Below, in pieces: positions 43,175 through 51,540 of a stretch of 57,394 nt of DNA. A program made the position numbers and the translations under genes. The notes under the pieces are model-generated. The model searched no databases. It was not told where the DNA came from and saw only the letters and a list, made by a program, of their open reading frames with translations. Location: NCBI GenBank assembly GCA_945860745.1, contig CAMASH010000011.1:1-57394 (forward strand), in the 5' to 3' direction. The DNA is from Chthoniobacter flavus (GTDB lineage Bacteria > Verrucomicrobiota > Verrucomicrobiia > Chthoniobacterales > Terrimicrobiaceae). Positions within the stretch are counted from its first letter, which is position 1, and each line of letters starts with the position of its first letter.

Positions 43175-44731
43175 CTAAGGGGGAGGCGCGATGGCAATCT
43201 CAACGCTCTCCCAAAGGCACTCTCCAAGATATTCTCCGGCGGTTTCCCCGATCGTCAGTCCGGGCGCCTGGCTTCCCGGCAGGGCCGGCCGGGGCTCAAA
43301 ACTAAGGACAGGGTCGATGCCCCCGTTGACAAAGACCTGCATGCGCGGCCGGTCGGCCCGATCCAAAAGAAACCTCGCCTCGACAATGGGTTGGGGCGAT
43401 TTCACAACATCGTAATCTTCCTTCGCATAAGCGGCGATCTCGCCGGTTGCATAGAGATTGATTAAATATTCCTCTCCAGAGGGCAGAACAAACCCGACAC
43501 GATGAATTCCGGACCTCAGGTCCAGCTTGACCACAATCTCGATCGTGGCATCCGGCGGAACATCGGGAATTTGAAGAAAATATCCGCTATTTTCCTCCGG
43601 GGCCTCCGTCCGAATGACGAGGTGCTCGCCCTCCAACTGTGCAAATTCCGGGCTTTTGCGTATGCCATAATCCACGGGCGTCCATTCGCTAGATTCAAAA
43701 ACATCCTTTCCTGAAAACGTTCGCCGCGGGGCCTTGGAATCCCCCTTCGGCGCGACAGGAAGCTTGCCTCCCGAATACACATAATCCAGGGCGTGGAGCA
43801 GATTGGCCTCGTGGAATGCAAGCCCTGTCTCAGGATCCTTAACCTCTGCGCCTGTCTTCTGGAAGATCGCCATCATCGCGTCCGGCAAGGTCTTCCCTTC
43901 CTTCTGCCAGGCATATCCTGATTTCTCGATCGCTTCACGGAGCACCATTGCGCAGCCCGCCATCGCGGCGTTGGACGACGACGTCGCCGTGGCAGGGGAG
44001 AGAATGTCCGTGTTGGAAAAGCGGTCAAGATGCGGCAGCCCTGTCGCCGGATTGCTCGCGCCAATAGCAAAACAATATTCGGCCGATGCCGGCCAGGAGA
44101 TCCCTTTGACATGGCCGTTATTCCCGCAGGGAGCGCTCACCCACACGCCCGCTTCGCGCAGGCGTTTCAGCGGTTCGTCGATCGCCGTCGCCTCGGATGT
44201 GGTGTGTTCCTGGTTGTCCAGCGGGGAAAGATTGACGGCTGTAATTCCGTATTTCTCGCGGTTTTCAAGAACCCATTCCAGCGCCCGGGCCATCGTTTGC
44301 GCCTCGTCCTTCCTGAGATGAACCACTGTGACCGCTCGCACCTGGGCCACCTGGTCGTTGAAAGCCACACCTTGCTTGCCCTCATAATTCAGCGAGGACG
44401 GATATCCGACGGTCGTTCCATGATAACCGGGAGGAACCGGCGACGGATCCTCGTTCTGATCAATGCTGTTGTAGGTCGCCAGGACTTTTTTGCCCCAGGG
44501 AAGTTCCACCTTCCATTCCGGCACATTCAGATCGCATCCATCGTCCAGAATGGCGAGGCATTGTCCTTTCCCCCACGAGAGACGGTTTTTGTACTTCTCC
44601 CAGGCCTTGACAACCCCAAGACGCTCGAACTCCTGCATTTCATACGGCGTCGCATTGTCCTTTCCACGGGCAAGTCCGGCGGAAAAAGTGCCGAGAATCA
44701 TACCAAGGCAGAATAGGGGACTCAATTGCAT
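43175..44731 (-). CDS. Subtilisin-like serine protease (S8) with C-terminal domain
   Basis: The 518-residue protein has a signal peptide (LFCLGMILGTFSAGLARG) and an S8 domain (about 35-330). The triad is visible: Asp in LAILDDGCDLN, His in GYHGTTVGYPSS and Ser in ATATSSSNAAMAGCAM, although the Ser motif lacks the usual GTS wording. The oxyanion region VSAPCGNNGH is present. The C-terminal 180 residues form a beta-sandwich (IEIVVKLDLRSGIHRVGFVL) that may bind carbohydrate. It is exported and followed by the PEP-CTERM gene. Confidence 0.85.
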   Translation of the reverse strand: MQLSPLFCLGMILGTFSAGLARGKDNATPYEMQEFERLGVVKAWEKYKNRLSWGKGQCLAILDDGCDLNVPEWKVELPWGKKVLATYNSIDQNEDPSPVPPGYHGTTVGYPSSLNYEGKQGVAFNDQVAQVRAVTVVHLRKDEAQTMARALEWVLENREKYGITAVNLSPLDNQEHTTSEATAIDEPLKRLREAGVWVSAPCGNNGHVKGISWPASAEYCFAIGASNPATGLPHLDRFSNTDILSPATATSSSNAAMAGCAMVLREAIEKSGYAWQKEGKTLPDAMMAIFQKTGAEVKDPETGLAFHEANLLHALDYVYSGGKLPVAPKGDSKAPRRTFSGKDVFESSEWTPVDYGIRKSPEFAQLEGEHLVIRTEAPEENSGYFLQIPDVPPDATIEIVVKLDLRSGIHRVGFVLPSGEEYLINLYATGEIAAYAKEDYDVVKSPQPIVEARFLLDRADRPRMQVFVNGGIDPVLSFEPRPALPGSQAPGLTIGETAGEYLGECLWESVEIAIAPPP

Positions 44732-44849
44732 GTTTCGGAAGATGCACTTACCGTATTAAGTTGATTCTTCGCGTATACAAGATAATACTTCAAAATATTG
44801 AAAGCCGCATATACTTATCACACTAAGTAGAGCTGCGGGAGGTTTCCAA

Positions 44850-45110
44850 GAATTCTTTGGGTCCACTGGGGCGCCTGGACAACGCCCTGGACGAAGATCG
44901 CTCGCGGGTCAGAAACCCCAACGCCGCCCTGGTTCTGGGAATGTTCCGCCGCGTTGTCGTCGGCCTTGCCATTCCTTGGAGCCCGGAAAAAAGGAAAACC
45001 AACAAACGCACCTCAACCCGCAACTTCTTGGAGCATCTCAACGCCGACAACCGCTGCCGCGCCGGCGATCTCATTACCTCCAAGGCCCATCCTCATGGAA
45101 AAATTAGAAA
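44850..45110 (+). pseudogene. ISAs1-type transposase C-terminal remnant
   Basis: The plus strand encodes LGRLDNALDEDRSRVRNPNA, then LVLGMFRRVVVGLAI and FLEHLNADNRCRAGDLI. This is the C-terminal end of ISAs1-type DDE transposases, where DEDRSRVR is characteristic. No upstream catalytic domain remains and no ISAs1 ends are seen. It lies between the carbohydrate locus and a VapBC pair, marking an old insertion or recombination point. Confidence 0.7.
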
Positions 45111-45269
45111 AAATCAGCCCGAGGAAAAGGTCCATCACATCGTCATATCAGACCAGTCGGAGAGACGGGGACACCCTCTTGTTCGGTCTCTCACAGGGCG
45201 GGAAACGACAACCGCGAATACCGGACAAAACTTTGACTCGGCCGCGATTTTGTATATCCCTCCGTATAT

Positions 45270-45530
45270 ATGAAAGCGGCGGCGTTGAAGGCGGAGAGAG
45301 TGAAAATATTCACCAGCGGAAACAGCCAGGCGATCCGCCTGCCGAAAAAATTCCGCCTGCCGGGACAAACCGCCCGGATCGAGCGAAAAGGAAAAAGTCT
45401 CGTGATTACGCCCGACGAAGATGTTTGGGCGCGTTTTGACCGGGGGGTCGAGGGGCTGGCGGGCTTGGGGAAGGATTTTGCCCGCAAACAACCGGCGAAG
45501 GCCGATTCGCGCAGCGCGATTTTTCCATGA
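45270..45530 (+). CDS. vapB: AbrB-type antitoxin (VapB-like)
   Basis: The 86-residue protein has a SpoVT/AbrB swapped-hairpin DNA-binding domain (VKIFTSGNSQAIRLPKKFRL) and a C-terminal toxin-binding tail. Typical VapB proteins begin near VKIFTSGNSQ, so the GTG at 45300 is an alternative start; the ATG at 45270 gives ten extra residues. GTATAT repeats just before the ATG may be the autoregulatory operator. It overlaps vapC by 4 nt. Confidence 0.88.
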   Translation: MKAAALKAERVKIFTSGNSQAIRLPKKFRLPGQTARIERKGKSLVITPDEDVWARFDRGVEGLAGLGKDFARKQPAKADSRSAIFP

Positions 45531-45934
45531 TCCGGGCCCTACTGGATACGGACACGTTCATCGCGCTGCTGCGCGGTTCACAGGAGATCCGGAAACGCAT
45601 CCGGGCGCGTCCGGTCCGGTCTCTGGGAGTGTCCATGGTCACGGGTTTTGAACTCCGGGTCGGGGTGGAAAAAAGTCGCGAGCCGGAAAAGAACGAGAAG
45701 TTTCTTCAGGACGCGCTCGCGCCCTTTGCCGTTCTGGCCTTTGACGATCCGGCCTCAGTCCAAGCGTCCAAAGTTCGCGCCCATCTGGAGCGGATCGGAA
45801 AAGGCATCGGCCCTTACGACACGCTCATTGCCGGACATGCGCTTGCGATCAAGGCCGAATTGATCACCGCGAACACCCGGGAATTCTCCCGCGTGCCCGG
45901 GCTGAAAATTGGCAATTGGGTATCTTCTGCTTGA
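45527..45934 (+). CDS. vapC: PIN-domain toxin VapC
   Basis: The 135-residue PIN-domain ribonuclease is the toxin partner of the preceding antitoxin. The metal-binding acidic residues are in RALLDTDTFIALLRG, TGFELRVGVEKS, GPYDTLIAGHAL and ITANTREFSRV, the normal four-residue set of VapC. In other bacteria VapC proteins cleave initiator tRNA or rRNA. Its gene ends just before a GTAG-type palindromic repeat. Confidence 0.92.
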   Translation: MIRALLDTDTFIALLRGSQEIRKRIRARPVRSLGVSMVTGFELRVGVEKSREPEKNEKFLQDALAPFAVLAFDDPASVQASKVRAHLERIGKGIGPYDTLIAGHALAIKAELITANTREFSRVPGLKIGNWVSSA

Positions 45935-45941
45935 TGCACCT

Positions 45942-45967
45942 GTAGTCACGGCACTCCGTTGCCGTGC
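45942..45967. repeat. REP-like hairpin, GTAG type
   Basis: GTAG (45942-45945) is followed by a 7-bp stem CACGGCA (45947-45953) and TGCCGTG (45960-45966) with a 6-nt loop, 8 nt after the vapC stop. Confidence 0.7.
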
Positions 45968-46088
45968 GAGAGGAACGCCCCAACAACCGACCAAAGGGAG
46001 ATAGCCTGCGCGTAGCGCAGCCCCCAAGGCGGCCGAAGGCCAGCAAAGTGGGGCGGCTACAAGATGCGTCCAATTAAATCGAAAGCGC

Positions 46089-48272
46089 TTACCGCAAAAA
46101 TGCCTCGTGCAGGCCGCCGTCCACGGGGATGACCTGGCCGGTGGTTTTGCTCAGGCGCCGGGTCACTAAGAGGAAGTACGCTTCGGCCTGGTCGGCGGGC
46201 GTGATCGGCGCCTTCGTCAGGGTGCGGTCGGCGTAGAATTGGGCGAGTTTTGTCACCAGCGATTCGGTCGCTTCGTCGTCGGTGTAGGGAATGTTGTATT
46301 TGGCGAGGGACCCGATCACCCGGTCGCGCGGGAACATCGCGCTGCCTTGCACGACGGTGGCGGGGGCCACACCGTTGACGCGGACGAGTGGGGCGAGTTC
46401 GACGGCGAGTTCGCGCACGAGATGATTGGCGGCGGCTTTGCTGGTGTCGTAGGCCACACTGCCCTTTTTGGCCACCACGGCGTTGGCGCTGGTGGTGAGG
46501 ACGAGGTTGCCCTTGAGGCCCTGTTCTTTCCAGGTCTTGAAGGCTTCGTCCGCCACGAGGTAGCTGCCGGTGACGTTGATGTTGAAGGTCAGCGCCCATT
46601 TTTCATCGGGAATGTGGCCGCTGGTATCACTCGGAACGAAGATGCCCGCCGTGACTTCGATGGAGTCGAAGCCGCCGTAAGCGAGCGCGACTTGATCAAG
46701 GGCGGCGCGAATGCTGGCGCGGTCGGTGACATTGGCATTCAGGCCGACGGCCGGGCCGCATCCGCTGATCCCGCTCCCGGCCACGCCGATGCCGACGCCG
46801 TATTTGTCGGTGATCTCTTTGGCGGTGGCTTCGGCGGCGTCCTTGTTGAGGTCCACGCAGACGATGTGTGCGCCTTCCTTGACCAGGCGGTGGGCGACTT
46901 CCTTGCCGATGCCGCTGCCCGCGCCGATGACCACGTGGACCTGCCGGGCGAGTTCCTTCTCGGCCGGCATGCGCTGGAGTTTGGCCTCCTCGAGCAGCCA
47001 GTATTCGATGTCGAAGGCTTCCTGCTGCGGGAGGGCGACGTATTGATCAATGGCCTCCGCTCCGCGCATGACTTCCACGGCGCAGTTGTAAAATTCGGCG
47101 GTGACGCGCGATTCGCTCTTGTCCTTGCCCCACGCGACCAGGCCGAGGCCGGGGATGAGGACGACGGTGGGATTCGGGTCGCGCATGGCGGGCGAGTTGG
47201 CGTGTTTGCAGCGCTGGTAATAGGAGGCGTAGTCGTCCCGGTATTTCTTGATGCCGGCGGCGAGCTTGGCCTTCAGCGCGGCCACGTCCTCGCTTTGCGG
47301 GTTCCAATCCACATAGAGCGGCTTGATTTTCGTGCGCAGGAAATGATCCGGACACGAGGTGCCCAGTTCGGAGAGGCGCGCGGCGTCGGCGCTGTTGACG
47401 AAGCGCAGAATTTTCTCGTCCTCCTGCACCGTGCCGATGAAGCGTTTGTGCTCCGAAACCTGACCGCGGAGCCAGGGCAGAATCTGCGCGAGCACGGAGT
47501 GGCGGTCGTCGCGGGTCTGGTATTTTGCGCCCCCGAAGGCGGTCTGGTCGCCGCCCTTGGCCTGGTATTTTTTCTCGATGAACGCGGCGGCCTTCTCGAT
47601 GAGATCAAGAGTGAGCGTGTAGCAGACCTTGGGATCATCATCCCACGAGATGAAACCATGAGCACCCATCATGATGGCTTTGACTTTGAGGTTCGTCTGC
47701 GCGACCTCCTGCATGGCCAGACCAAGCTCGAAGCCCGGTCGCATCCAGGGCACGTGGGCCATGTCCGCACCAAAGATTTCCTCGGTCAGCTCCTCGCAAC
47801 GCGCGCAGGCGGCGATGGAAATGATGGCATTCGGGTGCATGTGATCGACGTGTTTGCCCGGCAGAAAACTGTGCAATGGCGTATCGATCGAAGACGGACG
47901 CGGGTTGAGATTAAAGGTCGTGTGCGGATACATCCCGACCATGTCGTCCTCGGCCTGCGACTTGAGGCCCTTGTCCTTGCGGGCGGCATAGACGCGCTGC
48001 AGGTCCACGAGCTTGTCCTGGTAGAGCGAAGAAAAGTTTTCCGTCTTCGAGGTGCGCAGATCGCCACCGGAGCCCTTGACCCACAGCACCTCGGTCTCCC
48101 GGCCGGTGAGCGGGTCTTTTTCGATGATTTTCGAGGAGGTATTGCCCCCGCCGGTGTTGGTGATGCGCTGATCGGCTCCGAGGATATTCGAGCGATAGAC
48201 GAGGAGGCTGACGGGATCGAGCGACGCGGCCTTGGCGTCGTCCCAGGAAAAGGTGACAAATTTATAGCTCAT
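46089..48272 (-). CDS. Fused rhamnulose-1-phosphate aldolase / short-chain dehydrogenase (RhaEW type)
   Basis: The 727-residue protein joins a class II aldolase to a dehydrogenase. The aldolase half (about 1-430) contains TNTGGGNTSSK and the zinc-binding HVDHMHPNAII. It would split L-rhamnulose-1-phosphate, and perhaps fuculose-1-phosphate, into DHAP and L-lactaldehyde. The SDR half (about 455-727) has VIGAGSGIGKEVAHRL, the Tyr-x3-Lys in AYDTSKAAANH and a terminal IPVDGGLHEAFLR. By analogy with B. subtilis RhaEW it would oxidise lactaldehyde to lactate. The gene is divergent from the DeoR regulator and the rest of the deoxysugar operon. Confidence 0.93.
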   Translation of the reverse strand: MSYKFVTFSWDDAKAASLDPVSLLVYRSNILGADQRITNTGGGNTSSKIIEKDPLTGRETEVLWVKGSGGDLRTSKTENFSSLYQDKLVDLQRVYAARKDKGLKSQAEDDMVGMYPHTTFNLNPRPSSIDTPLHSFLPGKHVDHMHPNAIISIAACARCEELTEEIFGADMAHVPWMRPGFELGLAMQEVAQTNLKVKAIMMGAHGFISWDDDPKVCYTLTLDLIEKAAAFIEKKYQAKGGDQTAFGGAKYQTRDDRHSVLAQILPWLRGQVSEHKRFIGTVQEDEKILRFVNSADAARLSELGTSCPDHFLRTKIKPLYVDWNPQSEDVAALKAKLAAGIKKYRDDYASYYQRCKHANSPAMRDPNPTVVLIPGLGLVAWGKDKSESRVTAEFYNCAVEVMRGAEAIDQYVALPQQEAFDIEYWLLEEAKLQRMPAEKELARQVHVVIGAGSGIGKEVAHRLVKEGAHIVCVDLNKDAAEATAKEITDKYGVGIGVAGSGISGCGPAVGLNANVTDRASIRAALDQVALAYGGFDSIEVTAGIFVPSDTSGHIPDEKWALTFNINVTGSYLVADEAFKTWKEQGLKGNLVLTTSANAVVAKKGSVAYDTSKAAANHLVRELAVELAPLVRVNGVAPATVVQGSAMFPRDRVIGSLAKYNIPYTDDEATESLVTKLAQFYADRTLTKAPITPADQAEAYFLLVTRRLSKTTGQVIPVDGGLHEAFLR

Positions 48273-48374
48273 TGGGGATTCTGTGTTTTTATTTCTTTCT
48301 CTTTGAATTCTTTTTATTGATTTCTACAAGCAAATTCATTCAAACCTATTCCCACATCCAGAATTTTTGTAACA
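48273..48374. promoter_or_regulatory. Divergent promoter region of the deoxysugar cluster
   Basis: The 102-nt gap between the aldolase/dehydrogenase and DeoR genes is strongly A+T-rich and pyrimidine-biased on the plus strand. TTGAAT- and TTGATT-like -35 candidates occur, but no spacing to a clear -10 stands out. It is the natural site for DeoR-type control of both directions. Confidence 0.4.
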
Positions 48375-49142
48375 ATGCTCGCCCTGGAACGTCATCGCCG
48401 CCTGCTGGATCTGCTGAACAAGCAGGGTGGCGTGCGCACGGCCGCAGTGGCCCGCACGCTCGGGGTGACCGAAGAAACGGTTCGCCGCGACTTTGAAAAG
48501 CTGGAGGCCGAGGGCGCCCTGCTGCGGTCTCATGGCGGCGCGGTGCGTTTGGAGGTCATGCGGCGGGAATTTCCGGCCACGGAACGGGCCGAACAGCACG
48601 CGGCGGAGAAACTCCAAATTGCCCGGGCTGCCGTCGCCCGCATCAAGCCGGGTCAGACGATTTTCTTCGATGCCAGCACGACATCTCTGCAAGTGGCCAG
48701 GCTTCTGCCTGATCAGCCGCTGACCGTGCTGACCAATGCGTTGCAGACCGCGCTGGTCCTGTCCGAAAAACCGGCGATTCACGTTGCCGTTCTGGGCGGA
48801 AACCTGATCGCCAGTTCGCAATCCTGCACCGGCTGGCCGGCGGAACAGATGCTCGAACTTTTCCGCATCGATGCCGCCTATATTTCCTGCCGCGGCCTCG
48901 ATGCCGACCGCGGCCCGAGCGAGGCCACCGAGGAACAGGCGCGCCTGAAACGCCGCGTGGTCGGATGCGCGGAGGAAATCTGCCTGCTGGCCGATGCCTC
49001 CAAAGTCGGCCCGAGTTCCAGTTTTTTCTTCGCGAAAAATTCCGACATTGATGTATGGATTACCGACCGCGAACCCGCCCGGCCGTTCCAATCCGCCCTC
49101 ACCTCCCACGGTGTGCGGATCGAAATCGCCCCGAACCCTTAG
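48375..49142 (+). CDS. DeoR/GlpR-family transcriptional regulator
   Basis: The 255-residue repressor has an N-terminal DeoR helix-turn-helix (RHRRLLDLLNKQGGVRTAA, LGVTEETVRRDFEKLEAEG). The C-terminal sugar-phosphate-binding domain includes IKPGQTIFFDASTTSLQVA, LTVLTNALQTALVL, VLGGNLIASSQSCTG and ADASKVGPSSSF. DeoR proteins respond to phosphorylated sugars, so rhamnulose- or fuculose-phosphate, or a product, is a likely effector. It is the first gene of the plus-strand operon and divergent from the fused aldolase gene, as in the rhaEW-R-B-A layout of Bacillus. Confidence 0.92.
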   Translation: MLALERHRRLLDLLNKQGGVRTAAVARTLGVTEETVRRDFEKLEAEGALLRSHGGAVRLEVMRREFPATERAEQHAAEKLQIARAAVARIKPGQTIFFDASTTSLQVARLLPDQPLTVLTNALQTALVLSEKPAIHVAVLGGNLIASSQSCTGWPAEQMLELFRIDAAYISCRGLDADRGPSEATEEQARLKRRVVGCAEEICLLADASKVGPSSSFFFAKNSDIDVWITDREPARPFQSALTSHGVRIEIAPNP

Positions 49143-49161
49143 TCCTTCGTCATTTTCCCTC

Positions 49162-50640
49162 ATGTCCACCACCACCCATCTCGCCATTGACCTCGGTGCC
49201 GGCAGCGGCCGGGTGATGGCCGGACATTTCGACGGAAAGAAACTCCGCATCGAGGAAATCAACCGCTTCGCCAACGATGGCGTCCGTTTGCCCACGGGCT
49301 GGCATTGGAATCTGCTCCAGCTTTTCACCGACATCAAACGCGGCTTGGCCGAAGCTAACAAACGCCATGGGGCGTCGCTGGTTTCGCTCGCGGTGGACAC
49401 CTGGGGCGTGGATTACGGGCTCATTGACAAACACGGACGCCTCCTCGGCGAGCCCTGGATGTATCGCGACAGCCGCACGGACGGCATGATGGACGAGGCG
49501 GCGAAGATTCTCCCGCGCGAGGACATCTACAACCGCACCGGCATCCAGTTCATGTTTTTCAACACGCTCTTCCAGCTCCTGGCCGAAGCGCGGAAAAATC
49601 CGGAAGCCGTGGCGGCGGCGGACCAGCTTCTCTTCACTCCGGATCTGCTGACCTACTGGCTGAGTGGCGAACGCGTGGTCGAACGCACGATTGCCAGCAC
49701 GTCGCAGCTTCTCAAAGCCGGCGGCGGGGAGTGGGATCTCGAACTCGCGGAAAAAATGGGCATCCCCTCACGGTTGCTCCGTCCTGTCACCGATCCAGGC
49801 CGAGCCATCGGCTCGTTGCTGCCGGGGGTCATGGAGGAAACCGGCTGCGGCAAACTCCGCGTCACGACGTGCGGCAGCCACGACACCGCCTCGGCGGTGG
49901 CCGGCGTTCCGGCCGGGACCGCCCAACCGCTCTTCCTCAGTTCCGGCACCTGGTCGTTGATTGGACGCGAACTCAATGCGCCCATCGTCACCGGCGAAAC
50001 TTATCGCGTCGGATTTTCCAACGAGCAGGGGCTTAACGGCACGACGCGGTTTCTCAAAAACGTGGCCGGTATGTGGCTGTTGCAGGAGTGCAAACGCCAC
50101 TGGGACGCGCCAGGCCGGCCGCTCGACTACGGCTCGCTTGTGGCGGAAGCGCGCACGGCAAAGCCCTCTTTGCTTCTTGACCCCGACGCGGACGAATTCT
50201 CCCGCCCTTGCGACATGCCCGCGGCCATTACGGCCTACGCGGCCAAGACCGGACAGCCTGCTCCCGCGAGTCGGGGTGAGTTTAGCCGCGCAATCCTGGA
50301 AAGCCTGGCCCTGCGCTACCGCGGCCTCCTCGCCCAACTCCGCACGTGGATGCCCGACCTGCCCGACACGCTGTATATTGTCGGCGGCGGCTCGCAGAAC
50401 GCGCTGCTCAATCAAATGACCGCCGACGCCACGGGACTGCGCGTCGTGGCCGGTCCGGTCGAAGCCACCGCGGCGGGCAACGTCCTGGCCCAGCTCATGG
50501 CCACCGGGGAAATTTCCTCGCTCGACCAAGGCCGCGAAATCATCCGCGCGTCCTTTGAGCCGGAAGTTTTTGAACCCCGCGCTTCCGCCGCATGGGATGA
50601 AAAAGCCGGACGCTTTGAAGCCCTGTCCGCATCGGTGTGA
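49162..50640 (+). CDS. rhaB: Rhamnulokinase RhaB
   Basis: The 492-residue FGGY-type kinase phosphorylates L-rhamnulose at C1. Its ATP-site motifs include LAIDLGAGSGRVMAGHFDG at the N-terminus, SLAVDTWGVDYGLID, the RDSRTDGM segment typical of rhamnulokinases, GSHDTASAVAGVP, FLSSGTWSLIG and a C-terminal IVGGGSQNALLNQMTAD. The start at ATG 49162 gives a normal N-terminus. As the only sugar kinase in the cluster, it may also serve the L-fuculose made by the isomerase downstream. It follows the DeoR gene after 19 nt. Confidence 0.93.
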   Translation: MSTTTHLAIDLGAGSGRVMAGHFDGKKLRIEEINRFANDGVRLPTGWHWNLLQLFTDIKRGLAEANKRHGASLVSLAVDTWGVDYGLIDKHGRLLGEPWMYRDSRTDGMMDEAAKILPREDIYNRTGIQFMFFNTLFQLLAEARKNPEAVAAADQLLFTPDLLTYWLSGERVVERTIASTSQLLKAGGGEWDLELAEKMGIPSRLLRPVTDPGRAIGSLLPGVMEETGCGKLRVTTCGSHDTASAVAGVPAGTAQPLFLSSGTWSLIGRELNAPIVTGETYRVGFSNEQGLNGTTRFLKNVAGMWLLQECKRHWDAPGRPLDYGSLVAEARTAKPSLLLDPDADEFSRPCDMPAAITAYAAKTGQPAPASRGEFSRAILESLALRYRGLLAQLRTWMPDLPDTLYIVGGGSQNALLNQMTADATGLRVVAGPVEATAAGNVLAQLMATGEISSLDQGREIIRASFEPEVFEPRASAAWDEKAGRFEALSASV

Positions 50641-50667
50641 ATCGGTGAAATCTGTGGTTAAAACATC

Positions 50668-51429
50668 ATGACTCCTCTCCTCGAAAAACTCCTCTGGCTG
50701 TCCCACGAAATCGGCCGCGACGACCGCCATCTCGCCATTCTGGGCGAAGGCAACACCAGCGCCGACGCGGGCGACGATTCGTTTTGGATCAAGGCCTCGG
50801 GCGGAAACCTCGCCACGCTCGATGAAACAGGACTCACCCGCGTCAAGTTCGACACCATCATGGCCGCGATTGACGACGCCTCGCTGGATGATTCCGGCGT
50901 GCGCGAAGTCCTGCTCGCCTCCCGCGCCGATGCGGAAGCCAAACTCCCGTCGGTCGAGACCTTCATGCACGCGGTCTGTTTCAAAGAAGCCGGAGCAAAA
51001 TGGATCGGCCATTGCCATCCCGTTTCCGTGCTCCAGGTCCTGTGCTCCAAACTCGGAGCCGCCCCGTTTTTGCAACACATCTTCCCCGACGAAATCGTCG
51101 TCTGCGGACGTCACCTCGCCGTCGTGCCCTATATTGATCCCGGCATCGAATTGGCCCGTTCCGTCCGCGCCGAACTCCGCCGTTTCCGCGAGAAATACGA
51201 TGGCGCGCCCAAAGTCATCCTCCTGGTCAATCACGGCCCTGTCGCTCTCGGCCAGACCGAGCGCGAGGTCCTGAACATCCTCCTCATGCTCGACAAATGG
51301 GCCCGTATTCTCGTGGGCAACTTCGCCCTCGGTGGCCCCGCGTTTCTGCCCGATTCCACCTCCACCCGTATTGATACCCGGCCCGACGAACACTACCGTC
51401 GCGCTCAGATCGGTGCCCTAAAAAAATAA
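50668..51429 (+). CDS. Class II aldolase/adducin-family protein (fuculose-phosphate aldolase-like)
   Basis: The 253-residue protein has a class II aldolase domain. It shows the phosphate-binding LAILGEGNTSAD, IKASGGNLATLDE, the zinc-binding GHCHPVSVLQVL and the final VNHGPVALGQT with another zinc His. FucA/RhaD enzymes of this fold cleave fuculose- or rhamnulose-1-phosphate. The cluster already has an aldolase in the fused gene, so this one may serve the L-fucose branch opened by the next gene. It lies between rhaB and the isomerase. Confidence 0.85.
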   Translation: MTPLLEKLLWLSHEIGRDDRHLAILGEGNTSADAGDDSFWIKASGGNLATLDETGLTRVKFDTIMAAIDDASLDDSGVREVLLASRADAEAKLPSVETFMHAVCFKEAGAKWIGHCHPVSVLQVLCSKLGAAPFLQHIFPDEIVVCGRHLAVVPYIDPGIELARSVRAELRRFREKYDGAPKVILLVNHGPVALGQTEREVLNILLMLDKWARILVGNFALGGPAFLPDSTSTRIDTRPDEHYRRAQIGALKK

Positions 51430-51438
51430 AAACCATGA

Positions 51439-51527
51439 GCCTCACGCAAAGGATGAGAAGGTTAAAAAGGTTCTGGAGAAATCCCCTGATGTTTTCCTTC
51501 CCCTCCTTCCCACCCTTTGCGTGAGGC
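51439..51527. repeat. Long inverted repeat between aldolase and isomerase genes
   Basis: GCCTCACGCAAAGG (51439-51452) is repeated in inverse as CCTTTGCGTGAGGC (51514-51527), a perfect 14-bp stem around a 61-nt loop. A 29-codon ORF (51435-51524, MSLTQRMRRLKRFWRN...) covers it. The structure sits in the operon leader of the fucose isomerase gene. Confidence 0.7.
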
Positions 51528-51540
51528 CCTCTTCCCCTTT

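Noticed and set aside
46239-48320. 693-codon plus-strand frame opposite the fused aldolase/dehydrogenase
   Set aside because: Antisense shadow: the minus-strand product has full catalytic motifs, while this one has no recognisable domain.
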